A DNA stretch of 64,000 bases from Actinostola sp. cb2023 (Eukaryota > Cnidaria > Anthozoa > Actiniaria > Actinostolidae): the NCBI GenBank assembly GCA_033675265.1, contig JAUJYZ010000380.1, positions 1 through 64,000 of the forward strand, read 5' to 3'. Under the pieces are notes generated by a model. That model searched no databases, was not told the origin of the DNA, and saw only the letters and a program-made list of their open reading frames with translations. A program made the position numbers and the translations under genes. The stretch's first letter is position 1. Each line of letters opens with the position of its first letter. This document shows, in pieces, positions 11,650-21,203 of the stretch.

Positions 11650-11790
11650 GCCAATAAGGGACTGGTCAGAAATTAGAGGGGGAGGGAGGGCTGGTGCAAA
11701 AGGGGGGAGGGCCATTATATTTTGTGGCAACCAAAAGGGGAGGGTGGCTATGTTTTGCGTCCACCAAAAAGGGAGGGTCACAAAAATTTG
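11650..11790. repeat. GGGAGGG-rich degenerate repeat
   Basis: Repeated GGGGAGGG and AAAAGGGGAGGG blocks alternate with ATTTTGTGGCAACC and TTTTGCGTCCACC units. A related GGGGAGGGTCAT block occurs at 20948-21060. Non-coding. Confidence 0.6.
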
Positions 11791-12104
11791 GATAAGAATT
11801 TTATTTAAAAAATGATCATTTATATACTAGTTTATAAACAGAAAGTTTCCACATTTTTAAAAGGCTTCAAATAACAGTCATGTCCAGAAGTATTACCGTA
11901 TATTAAAGTCATTGTCTGAGCTACATGATGTACAAATCTGCGTAATATAAATGTATGTATGTATTATATTTTAAAGTGAACATGGAACATCGACATGATA
12001 CATTTATATAGCCAACTGAAATGTCTAGTCGCTTTCTTCACTATCAGTTGCTTCATCATCAGCAGACTCATGAAGTCATTCACATAATCTTTGATAACGG
12101 CAAT

Positions 12105-12347
12105 TAGCCACTTTAGAAACGAGTGGAGAACTGGGAACGAGTTTTAAGAATTAATCTAAATAAGAAATGAAAACATACATTTCTTTGCATTTTTTGAATG
12201 TCTGCAGTTCATTTACTACTTGTCCAAACCCGAACAAACTGCTGAAACTTACTAATTCTGACATGCTCTTCATTGTGATGTCATTTCTTAATTAGATTAA
12301 TTCTAAAAGCTCGTTCCCAGTCCTTTACTCGTTTCCAAAGTGGCTAA
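12105..12347. repeat. Foldback (MITE-like) element
   Basis: Arms of about 50 bp: the left begins TTAGCCACTTTAGAAACGAG and the right ends CGTTTCCAAAGTGGCTAA. Both contain GGGAACGAG/CTCGTTCCC and AATTAATCTAA/TTAGATTAATT. The central part is non-coding. Confidence 0.7.
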
Positions 12348-12549
12348 TAGCTCTCTCAGTGACTAGACCTTGGCCCACCATTCTTGCTATCCATTTGATT
12401 TGGTTGGTACTAAGTGATGCGAGAGCCTCTACATTTACTTCATTGAGGAGCTTTAATGTGGTGATAATAGTTCTCCTTTTCTCGCTGTTGCTTTCTTTTT
12501 TTTTCTTTCTTTTTTTAAAATATCTTTTTGAGGATTTATTTTTCAAGGA

Positions 12550-13772
12550 TAATTTCCCACGAAATATGTCTTTTTATTTTGTTGACCTTATTGTGGAAGA
12601 AGATGTAATATGTGCTACACCCCAACCTGACTGCCAGTATTATTGCTATGAGAATCAAAAACTTTCATGGCTTCAAAATCAACTTGATGAAATTATGCAA
12701 ACTTGGAAAGAGGACAAAGATGGAGTCAAAGAATCTGAACAAGCACTGGCAGAGGAATTGTTGGAAGACCTTAACACTATCAGAGAGAAAGCAGCTTCAG
12801 CAGAAGGGAACATGTTTGTCTATGTAACACAAATGAAGTTGTGGAATATAATGTGTGATCTTTTAAGTGACTGTCACAAGTATTTAAGTAAATTAGATCA
12901 ATTTAATCTCCCTAACATGTGCTGTAGCATTCTGATGCAGGTCCTGGTGTAGGTGTAACTAATATTGAGGTTCGCTTTAGGGATGCAGAAATTGCACGAA
13001 TTCATTCTTCTGATCGTGTTAACCGAATCCATTGTGCTCCAGGAGACTCTACACAGAATGAAGCAGAACGAACCAATGCAGCTATTGGGGAAGCCCTTGT
13101 TGATGGGACAGCATTGAAATGGGAGTATTACAAACCATTTGATGGCCTGACAAATGAGGAAATTGAAATGCTATCAGCAAGTGATGTAAAACAAAAAGAA
13201 GAATCACGTATGAAAATAAATGCATGGAAAGTAGCCCAGGAAGTAGCAGCCACTGTTGAGGATGAGCCAGGACCTGCTGGAGACTTTATTAAAGGTTACA
13301 TAACCATGCAAGTGTCAAAACGAACAATTTTTTTAACAGATCATATCTAATGCGATTTGCAGCTGCCAAGACAGAGACCAAGAAACAGGAAATTCCAGGA
13401 TCAAATTACTTCAAGAATATATATTCATTCATTGATACTCATTTTCAAATTGGAGCAATGTTTCTTGAATACCTCAAAGGCTCTTGCAAAATTTCTACGG
13501 GCACATCTCATGAAAAGTGCTGTAGTGAGATCCAACATATACCAAGACCATATCCAGATTATCAAAGTCCTGGACTCCATTATCTACCAATGCATTTGAC
13601 GCCAACCAGCAACAGGAGCATTGATGATTATCTGCCACGAGCCCAACTTAAATCGGGATTTTCATCTGGTACATGCTCTTTAAACGATCCTAACAGCATC
13701 TCAAACTTTTCACAAGAGTTTGTGGTGTCAGAGGAATGCGTGAAAAAGTATTTGGAGCATTTGAAATTGCTT
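12550..13772 (+). pseudogene. DDE-like cnidarian multi-copy gene, interrupted
   Basis: The first block (12550-12890) is a helical acidic region (CQYYCYENQKLSWLQNQL). After a frame change near 12940 comes an RNase-H-like segment: SDAGPGVGVTN with a conserved Asp, RIHCAPGD, then QNEAERTNAAIGEALVDG with a Glu. This resembles a transposase or integrase core. The next block (13350-13772) carries GLHYLPMHLTP, DDYLPRAQLKSGF and finally ECVKKYLEHLKLL, the same helix that precedes the PHD finger at 9205. The reading frame is then cut by the Penelope-like element beginning at 13771. I recall similar proteins in cnidarians but cannot name the family; the activity is inferred from the Asp/Glu motifs only. 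Confidence 0.6.
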
Positions 13773-14010
13773 GGGGGCCGTGAGTTTAGCGCTAAACTCA
13801 CGGCCCCCAACCCGAACATTCCTCTACTTTTTATATATGTAGTCATAGTTACGTATATCCTGTTCCGGCTGAAACGCCTTATTCAGTATGGTTGTCACCT
13901 TTACAACACACTATATATACAGTAACTTAGCATCTATTGTAAACTCCCTGATGAAGACTGCATAGCCAGTCGAAACGCGTAGGAAATAAAGTTTGCAATT
14001 ATACAGTCTC
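13771..14010 (+). repeat. 5' pseudo-LTR of PLE1
   Basis: It starts with a 40-bp perfect palindrome (13771-13810, GGGGGCCGTGAGTTTAGC on each arm). TGTTCCGGCTGAAACGCC and the hammerhead ribozyme follow. It matches the copy at 17126-17390 almost base for base, with a few substitutions (GCGCTAAAC against GCACTAAAC). Confidence 0.85.
13937..13998 (+). ncRNA. Hammerhead ribozyme in 5' pseudo-LTR
   Basis: Core boxes CTGATGA (13948-13954) and GAAA are present with stem II GACTG/CAGTC around a CATAGC loop. Stem I pairs TTGTAAACT with AGTTTGCAA and CC with GG next to the core. Stem III is the minimal CGCG, followed by TA, the predicted cleavage position. This is the type I form with a very short stem III known from Penelope-like elements. 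Confidence 0.85.
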
Positions 14011-14011
14011 C

Positions 14012-15025
14012 GTGCTGCTCACTAGTATGTTTATAAAAAATTGTTCTAATACACTGGAAGAAGCCATGGAAAACTACAACAACACTCGAAGTGAATTTAA
14101 AGGAAAGACGGCTAAGCCATCGCTCAGTAGTAGAAGCAGATCGCTCTCGCTTGGACGACAAAATAGTGCACGAGCCCTCACCCTCGCCAATCGCCGCGAC
14201 AGTACTCCAAGAAAAGAGGAAAACTTACCGGCGCCCAGCGAATTGGATCCTGCGATAGTCGCTATTCTCAAGAAGAAAGTGCTACAAATTAGGGACTCTG
14301 AAAAATATCATAAGAGCCTCCTTGACAGGATTCAAAAATTGGAAGTACAGTTAGCTGACGAGTCCATACCTACTGGCCTTCGTATAAAATCCGTCAAAGC
14401 TAAAGGAAAGGACACTAACCTTCAAACGGAATTTGACAAGATAATACAGGAGGCAGAGGTTAAACTCTTACAAGCAACAATTAAAAGTCTGTACAGTGAG
14501 ACTTCCACAGCCAGCATGACAGTCACAGAATGTAAAACAGACATCGACGAAACCATTGCTAAATGGAAATCTTCCTTTACAATTAGTAGTTTCACAAGTG
14601 TTGAAAAAATTGACAGTCTTGTTAGAAAAGCCACTGACTTTGTCAATGACTTCTATGTAAGTTGTGAAGCCTCTGCTGCATCCAAAAAGCTACACTCCAC
14701 TTTGACCAAAGAGGAAAAAAACAAGTCTTCTAGTAATAGAGTTCGTACCAACAGAAGCTACCATCACCGACATCGTTCGTAAAGAGCTACAACGTTCGCT
14801 CAAACCAGCCAAAGCGCCTACTCCTAAAAAACAGGACAAAGAAAAGAAGGTCCAAATATCTGGTACCCGAGAAAGCAGGCCGCAGACAAGAGCCAAGAAC
14901 CAACAGCGACAAAGGTCTATATCGGCAAGAGGGAAATCCCAACGCCAAAGATCCGCGTCTACTCAACGAAAGCCAAGGCCGAGGTTCAGGCCCCGTAAAA
15001 TAGATATTCGCTCTAACTACGACAT
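14012..15025 (+). pseudogene. Penelope N-terminal ORF
   Basis: The frame 14012-14782 encodes a basic, helical, Ser/Arg-rich protein (SLSSRSRSLSLGRQNSARAL) with a coiled-coil segment (KKKVLQIRDSEKYHKSLLDR) and a Cys pair. A one-base shift near 14725 leads into EATITDIVRKELQRSLKP and a second basic stretch (RGKSQRQRSASTQRKPRPRF) that runs up to the reverse transcriptase frame at 15026. It probably forms the nucleic-acid-binding front of one polyprotein. The first codons (MLLTSMF) fall at the end of the terminal repeat. Function inferred from position and charge. Confidence 0.6.
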
Positions 15026-17125
15026 ATGGTGTTACAAAATGGCAAGACGACCCCTGTACGACCTCGTTATCTGGAAATCCACAATTATTCTACTGTGATT
15101 CTTTCTGCTCGACAAGCCAAAACTATTGGCATGGGCCTTAAGTTCAGACCAACTCTTAAGCCCCCTACGGTTGAACAGTTTGGCTCACAAATACAAGACT
15201 TTTGTCGAAGTGTTCGTCTTCGGGATAAATTTCGCAACATTCCACAAGATCCTAACTTCAATCCTCGCCTATATGTGCGCTCCGCTTGGTGTCCACCAAG
15301 GCAGAATCCAGATCTTGAAGACAAACTCTTTGAAATACGCAAGAAACTAAAGATGAGCTTTGTCGCAAACAAGCGTCGTTGGAAATGTAACCTGACCCGA
15401 CAAGACAAGGTTGAATTGCAAGAACTTAGGAATAACCCCAGTGTTATGTTACTATCTGCTGACAAAAACCTTGGCCCTACACTACTAGCTGCGGATTGGG
15501 TTCAACAAGAGACACTGCGACACTTGCATGATGAGTTATCCTATTCTCGTGTTACCGTTGATGATTGGAACACAAGCCATCAGAAGGTAATCCGTTCACG
15601 AGAGAGGCTTATGAACATCTTTAAACAATTTGTTACTCGTGATGCAAGGAAGTACTTGCGTAGCAATGATCATTTTGTCGACCCAGCTAAATTTTATATT
15701 ATTCCTAAGATCCATAAGAACCCTATGGTTGGCAGGCCCATTTTATATTACACGTCCTATTAGTATTTTTGTAGATGAGTACGCTAATCCTAGGATCACT
15801 ATACCCACTGTTCTTAGGGATTCTGGTGAGCTTATTCCAATTCTGGAGACTTTACAGTTACCTCCTAAATCATGCTTTCTAGTTACTGCGGATGTCATCT
15901 CACTTTATCCTAATGTTGACACTAAGAAAGCGTTGATTGCCCTCGATTTTCTCCTTCGGGAGGCACGAGCGCCGGAGACTCCACTTTTGATTCAGCTCGC
16001 CAGACTAGTTTTCGAAAATAACTTTTTGAAATCAGAATTTAGCCCTGACGTTTACCACCAAAGCTTCGGTATTGCAATGGGTACTCCTTTCGCGGTTACC
16101 GCCGCTAATGCGTTTATGTTTTACCTCGAGAAAGACATAGTCACGCAATACTCAGAGTATCTCATGGTCTGTTGGTGCGTTGGTACACTTTTTTGAACGT
16201 GTCGATCGTGGCGATAATTTTAATGTTGTAATCGGTGACACACGGTACACGATATACGGTTCCTATGAAAGACGTACGAATACAGGAAATTACAAAGTAC
16301 TCTGCAAAACTATATATATAAATGTCAAATAAACGAACGGAAAATACTTACAAAACGATGTGTAACATATCGGTAGAGATTCAATTTTCGGTGGTCGCGG
16401 TGAACGTTTGAATAATTACATATGCACATACGGAAAACTATAAACTGCTTACAATACTCAACGAAATTAAACGACACTAAATAAACAACGTTGATTTGGC
16501 ACTAACATGGTCTATAAACGGTTCATAGATGATATGATATATTTCTCATCTGGACGGGCCCCAGGGACGCCTTATTGCAATTCCTTGAAGCTCTTAATTA
16601 TACCAATGATCGTATCAAACTTACTTTTGACATTAGCGAGACCAATATTCCATTTTTAGATCTGTTTATTTACAAAGACAACACTCAGCGTAAACTGCTG
16701 GTTTCTACATATCACAAACCTCTTAATAAGTATCTCTATATACCTTTTGAGTCATTTCATCCTAATAGCAATAAGAAAGCATTCATTAAAGGTGTATTAA
16801 TGCGGTATGTTAGAAATAGCTCCACATTTGTTTCCTTTAAAGAAATTAGGGAAACTTCTGGAAGAGACTTGGAACTCGTGGTTATCCTTATAAATTTCTA
16901 TTGCCTTTATTCAGAGAGATAAGATATTCTTGTCACTCTAAATGGCTCAAACTGTTAAATAGTAACAAAAGGGTTGGTTTTGACAGTACAATCGTCTTTA
17001 AGACCACCTTTAATTGCAGTCACGCACGTATTAGGCGTGTTATCAAGAGTATAATGCCAGATCTTAACTGTGTGGTTTGTTACAAATCCACCACTAATCT
17101 CGCACAACTATGTAAAAAATTTTTT
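15026..17125 (+). pseudogene. Penelope-type reverse transcriptase, broken
   Basis: This copies element RNA into DNA. Visible motifs in order: LSADKNLGPTLL, FYIIPKIHKNPMVGRPI, FLVTADVISLYPNVD (motif A Asp), FGIAMGTPFAVTAANAFM (motif B), RFIDDMIYF (motif C, at 16518-16550) and NIPFLDLFIY. Frames shift near 15755 and 16900. A 335-bp insertion (16171-16505) separates motif B from motif C. The last readable part, HARIRRVIKSIMPDLNCVVC, stops at the 3' terminal repeat. ADKNLG and PKIHK are signatures of the Penelope group rather than LINEs. Inactive as it stands. Confidence 0.85.
16171..16505. mobile_element. 335-bp insertion with 8-bp target duplication
   Basis: CATGGTCT occurs on both sides (16163-16170 and 16506-16513). 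Removing the insert restores the frame into YKRFIDD, so it is a true insertion into the reverse transcriptase. The ends TTGGTGCGTTGG and (reverse) TTAGTGCCAA are only weakly inverted. An 8-bp duplication fits a non-autonomous hAT element; the weak ends leave this open. Confidence 0.75.
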
Positions 17126-17390
17126 GGGGCCGTGAGTTTAGCACTAAACTCACGGCCCCCAACCCAAACATTCCTCTACTTTTAATATATGTAGTCATAG
17201 TCACGTATATCCTGTTCCGGCTGAAACGCCTTATTCAGTATGGTTGTCACCTTTACATCACACTATATATACACAGTAACTTAGCATCTATTGTAAACTC
17301 CCTGATGAAGACTGCGTAGCCAGTCGAAACGCGTAGGAAATAAAGTTTGCAATTATACAGTCTCCGTGCTGCTCACTAGTATCTTTATAA
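17126..17390 (+). repeat. 3' pseudo-LTR of PLE1
   Basis: Direct copy of 13771-14010, again beginning with the GGGGCCGTGAGTTTAG palindrome and ending in an A-rich TTTATAAAAAAAA tail. It contains the second hammerhead ribozyme. Confidence 0.85.
17291..17352 (+). ncRNA. Hammerhead ribozyme in 3' pseudo-LTR
   Basis: Same fold as the copy at 13937: CTGATGA, stem II GACTG/CAGTC with CGTAGC loop, GAAA, minimal CGCG stem III, TA cleavage position, stem I TTGTAAACT/AGTTTGCAA. The single change from the first copy is in the stem II loop (CATAGC to CGTAGC), which leaves the fold intact. Confidence 0.85.
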
Positions 17391-17532
17391 AAAAAACATA
17401 CCATGACTATGACTGGAAGGGATTGCTGAATCTGATTGGTTCTCGTATGATTTATGTAATTAGAATATTTGTCACACTAACTCTCAAATTTTTTTAATCA
17501 ACATTAACTTATTTAGTATTAAAATATACACC

Positions 17533-17712
17533 TGTTTTCAAAAACGTTGCCCATTTACAAAATACAAAATAGTAAAATAGCAAAAAAGGAATTAATTAGA
17601 GAAACAAAAGAAATGCACTCAAGCTGAACTCTGGCTTATTGTTTCTCTAATTAATTCCTTTTTACTATTTTACTATTTCGTATTTTGTAAATGGGCAACG
17701 TTTTTGAAAACA
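17533..17712. repeat. Foldback element with long arms
   Basis: Arms of about 75 bp start TGTTTTCAAAAACGTTGCCC and end with its complement. The loop is about 30 bp (around 17608-17640). Non-coding. Confidence 0.85.
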
Positions 17713-17990
17713 ATACCGTAAATGTTCTAATTGAAACCCAGTGCTCTAAGGAATAGTAACCCATGGAGGGAGATGGGACAGAGGAGGTAACCCCCTCCCC
17801 CTGCCTGATTCCATTTACCTCATTTACCTCCCCCCATCCTCCATCCCCCCAGTGACGACTACTATACGCAGGTGATGAGTATGTAGGCGAACATATAGAT
17901 ATGTGCTCGATCCATACTCTAATGCTAAGAGTGAGAAGTTGGATGATAGGAAAATACTGTACCATGCTTAGCCAGGCTAGCGCTGAATCG
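17713..17990. other. Spacer, no gene
   Basis: Contains C-rich and G-poor blocks (CCCCCTCCCCCTGCCTG; CCTCCCCCCATCCTCC). No coding frame with motifs. Confidence 0.4.
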
Positions 17991-18136
17991 GAATAGCTAG
18001 GGTAGCCAGGGTAGCGAGAGTAGCCAGGGTAGCCAGGGTAGCGAGAGTAGCCAGGGTAGCAAGAGTAGCCAGGGTAGCAAGAGTAGCCAGGGTAGCGAGT
18101 AGCCAGGGTAGCAAGAGTAGCCAGGGTAGCCAGACT
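17991..18136. repeat. GTAGCCAGG/GTAGCGAGA minisatellite
   Basis: About sixteen 9-bp units alternate GTAGCCAGG with GTAGCAAGA or GTAGCGAGA. Short copies recur at 19497-19532 and 19640-19692. The long open frames across it are repeat translations, not genes. Confidence 0.9.
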
Positions 18137-18139
18137 AAT

Positions 18140-18960
18140 ATATGTGTTTTCGTTCGATAGTATCGACTCCCTACGAGAAGTAAACAACAGTCAATCAACC
18201 ATGCCAACTCTAGTCTAGTCCTCTGAAATCAAGCAGTCTCTTATTTCTTCACTGCATCGATACAGAAGTCACCCTTCCCTTGGACTGTACACATGGGTCA
18301 TGTCAGCTTCATTGAACTAACGGTGATTAGTTTTATTTCCGAATAGTCATTCAGTTAAGTTTTTAAAACTAAGCTGACATGTAAGATGTTAGAACGAAAA
18401 TTATAAGTCATCGAAAGTGTCAATAGGTAGACGTTTCTCATAGTTTTGATCTGCAGGTACGCATTTTTATTTAGTACAAAGCTAAATATACCTCGTATTT
18501 TGGAATCGCTGGAAATTGCTCTATCTATGCATCTATTTATCTAAAATATATGCAAAGATTCATTTCTTAATTATTGTTTTACAATCTTCGATACATTAGC
18601 TGTAATTAACGCTAGGGGCCTAATAAATCAAAATAAAATACTGTATTGTCTAAGAAGTCTTTAAATTCCCAATCAATATGTACATGAATATTCAACATTT
18701 GTTTACAACCTATAGCTTGAACACCCTGTCCAAGTGATCTGCAAGTTTGATGTTGTGTTTGGCATGCCAGATTATTAACTGTGTTCATTACACTGAAACA
18801 AATAGCAAACCACAAATGTGTTACATTACCTAGAATTGGAGAGTGTTTACTGCTCAAGGTGGCCAAAACTTGGCTTGATTTCGATAACCGAAGACCTCAC
18901 AATAATTATTGTTTGTAGCACCAGATCCAGTTGTTGAAAATAAATGTTGAAACAGAACAA
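18140..18960. other. No gene recognised
   Basis: AT-rich sequence without splice-bounded coding blocks or strong repeats. Confidence 0.4.
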
Positions 18961-18964
18961 TGCA

Positions 18965-19106
18965 TACCCTGGTCCTAGAGGCACTGACTCCCCTACTGTA
19001 CTTCTGAGCAGCGAGAAGCTTGTCAGCTTCACAGCTCGCTCGCCGCTTTGTGGCTCAAAAGTACAGTAAGAGAGAGTGTAGGTCAGTGCCTCTTGGGACC
19101 AGGGTA
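18965..19106. repeat. Foldback element
   Basis: The left arm TACCCTGGTCCTAGAGGCAC, then CTACTGTACTTCTGAGC, pairs with the right arm GCTCAAAAGTACAGTA and GTGCCTCTTGGGACCAGGGTA. Loop about 40 bp. Confidence 0.8.
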
Positions 19107-19135
19107 AACAATGCAATGATTCCCTTAGAGTGAGG

Positions 19136-19290
19136 ATTTCAAGCTAAAGGGATGCAGTTATCACCCTCCAATGCAAAAGGCATTGAGAATTATACAAGGG
19201 AACGTTGCAGCAAAAGAGGAACTTGGTGTACCAATATTTGAGCAACCTGTGAATGTTGAAGATGAAAATGCCCTGTTACATATGAACCTG
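19136..19290 (+). pseudogene. Orphan coding-like fragment
   Basis: An open frame reads FKLKGCSYHPPMQKALRIIQ and onward to VPIFEQPVNVEDENALLHM with protein-like composition. It then runs into the centre of the 118-bp palindrome. I do not recognise it. It may be an exon or transposon piece partly copied in inverted orientation. Confidence 0.3.
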
Positions 19291-19349
19291 CAGGTTCATA
19301 TGTAACAGGGCATTTTCATCTTCAACATTCACAGGTTGCTCAAATATTG
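19232..19349. repeat. Perfect 118-bp palindrome
   Basis: Two 59-bp arms are exact reverse complements with no spacer; the centre is CCTG|CAGG at 19290/19291. The left arm is part of a coding-like frame. Confidence 0.95.
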
Positions 19350-19353
19350 TTGA

Positions 19354-19490
19354 GTATGACTCTTGGGGATAGATCACTTACTATTGCAGCACCAACACTC
19401 TGGAACAAGTAAGTTGCCAAGTTATATTAGAGCAGAAAAGGATTTTGAACGGATTTTTCAAAACACTTCTTACGACATATTTATTTCATG
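19354..19490 (+). pseudogene. LINE (CR1/jockey-like) C-terminal fragment
   Basis: MTLGDRSLTIAAPTLWNK, then after one frame change LPSYIRAEKDFERIFQNT, matches the common C-terminal LWNxLPxxIR segment of CR1/jockey-like reverse transcriptases. A stop follows at 19490. Short and broken. Confidence 0.6.
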
Positions 19491-19532
19491 AAGCAAGAGT
19501 AGCCATGGTAGCAAGAGTAGCCAGGGTAGCAA

Positions 19533-19616
19533 TAATAATAATAATAATAATAATAATAATTTAATTATTGAAAAAGCGCATTACATATAAATCTCAATGC
19601 TCTTTACAAGTGAGTA
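19533..19616. repeat. (AAT)n with AAGCGC-type tail
   Basis: About eleven AAT units, then ATTGAAAAAGCGCATTACA and AATGCTCTTTACAAG. Similar (AAT)n plus ATAGCGC ends occur at 32495-32561 and 47104-47165. Confidence 0.6.
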
Positions 19617-19893
19617 AGACAATATAGAGTAAATATAGAGCAAGAGTAGCCAGGGTAGCGAGAGTACTGTAGCGAGAATAGCGAGAGTAGCATGACCCTT
19701 CACACAGGCATACATGCGTATTATTTAAAGACCTTTAAAATTCAGTTGCTGAAATGCAATTTTTTTACTATGTTTGGCTAATTTGCTAGTTTCAGCAAGC
19801 TTGCAGCTAAAGGTTCAAAGGTTCAAAGCTCACGGGGCCGCATCAACCACTGCACGACTGTGTCATAACTGAACGTCATTTCTGACATTACCG

Positions 19894-19980
19894 CATGCTC
19901 GAGAATCCAGCGGTGCTCTTCGGCGCGGGCTCGGATGAAACATCGCCCCACCGAAGAGCACCGCTGGATTCTCGAGCATG
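19894..19980. repeat. 30-bp arm hairpin
   Basis: CATGCTCGAGAATCCAGCGG and the next 10 bases (19894-19923) are exactly complementary to 19951-19980, with a 27-base loop. Confidence 0.9.
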
Positions 19981-20097
19981 GAGTAGCGGGAGATGTCACG
20001 CGTTTCTTTATCCAAAGCGAAAAAGCCTAAATAGATTGTTTGTGATGCTGAAATAGCTTGCAAATTTTGCCCCTGTTTGCAACTGATTCACTCGGAG

Positions 20098-20160
20098 GAA
20101 TAAATGAAAGGAAAGCCGTGGGTTTGGATAACATTCCGAGCAGATTTGTAAAAATAGCCA
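20098..20160 (+). pseudogene. LINE reverse transcriptase scrap
   Basis: NERKAVGLDNIPSRFVKIA is the conserved fingers segment (KxxGxDxIPxxxLK) of CR1/jockey-like reverse transcriptases. It breaks into a CTACTACG-type repeat (20163-20245). Confidence 0.6.
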
Positions 20161-20249
20161 ACCACGCCTACTACTCATACTACGGCAACTATCATACTAC
20201 GCCTACTACGGCTACTATGCAAACTACGCCTACTACTCATAAAACGGCT

Positions 20250-20947
20250 CCCCGGCATGATGTGATCATCATTTCAGTCATATCAGTACTCATTGGGGCA
20301 GAGATCTTGGGTGAAGTAGAGCTGAAAAATATGATTTCACCATTGAGCTTGATGTGTTTCCGCTCAGCAACGCCACCTTTCGAGCTGCACCTTTCAGTGG
20401 ACGTCAGGTCAATAATCACAAGATCAAGAACGAAAATTTATACAGAAGATGACTCAAGGCTTTCTTTAAACGTAAAAATTGAACGTAGGAACAAATAAAT
20501 ATGAATATAGGAACAAATGTATCATTCCGAAAGAGCAAAAATGCATTATAGCTTCATTTCTAACAGTTGCTATGGTCTTCATCAATCAATCAAACGAGAA
20601 TCAATCCGCCGGGATCAAACCCTTGTCAGAAATGTCGAGCCTCAATTATCTTCGTTAATCCGTGTTTATTTTAAATAATATTTTCGCAAGTATTTGGGTA
20701 TTATTAGAACATTTCCAAATTTCACTGCACCATGTACTAGACGTTTCTAGTAACACAAAACTAATGCAACTTGGGACTGTAGTGGGAGGAGGAGGGGTAG
20801 TGTAGTGAAATCTTATTAAACATTAATTGGGGGTGCAGGGAAATCTATTATATGTTTGAGGGGGATCAGGTGTTATTAAAAATAAGGTTCTTTCCAAAAT
20901 CCCCCAAAAGGCGATACATAATGGAGTAATGACAGGTCCCTTATATG
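20250..20947. other. No gene recognised
   Basis: Contains the tail of an unsupported open frame (to 20498) and G-rich blocks near 20780-20860. Confidence 0.35.
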
Positions 20948-21065
20948 TGCAGGGGGGGGGGGGGGGGGGGGGGGAGCTCGAGCTCGAGGGTCATGATATT
21001 TTAGGTGAAGCCCAAGGGGAGGATCATGAAATTTCATTTCCATCGATAGGGGAGGGTCACATCAT
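20948..21065. repeat. Poly-G tract and GGGGAGG repeat
   Basis: An uninterrupted G run of over 20 bases (from about 20952) is followed by GAGCTCGAGCTCGAGG and AGGGTCATGATATTTTAGG-type units, related to 11650-11790. Confidence 0.75.
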
Positions 21066-21203
21066 TTTGAACGCTCAATTTAAAATCTCAACCAGCGGTA
21101 TAGATCAGCTCACAGATGAGACTGAGGCTTGATAGCTAGTGAAAACGCTGTTCAAATCCTGTGATCAAACACTTTCACGAGCTAGAATAGAACCATTCTC
21201 GTT

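Larger units (their letters stand above)
13771..17390 (+). mobile_element. Penelope-like element with direct terminal repeats (PLE1)
   Basis: About 3.6 kb, bounded by two direct repeats (pseudo-LTRs) of about 240-265 bp at 13771-14010 and 17126-17390. Between them lie an N-terminal ORF and a reverse transcriptase of Penelope type. It has landed directly after the LEHLKLL codons of the gene before it. No GIY-YIG endonuclease can be read before the 3' repeat, so it is either an endonuclease-lacking type or truncated. Confidence 0.85.

Noticed and set aside
12359..12545. N-terminal hydrophobic extension of the frame 12359-12952
   Set aside because: The stretch is a T-rich tract (TTTTTTTTCTTTC) next to a foldback element; coding-like sequence begins only near 12550.
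17991..18136. CRISPR-like array of short repeats
   Set aside because: Units are contiguous 9-bp minisatellite repeats without unique spacers, in a eukaryotic genome.
17651..18207. Long minus-strand open frames
   Set aside because: They translate the minisatellite (ATLATLATL, YPGYSCYPGY) and have no other support.
20058..20498. 146-codon plus frame as one gene
   Set aside because: Only the first 20 codons match reverse transcriptase; the rest crosses a CTACTACG repeat and unrelated sequence.
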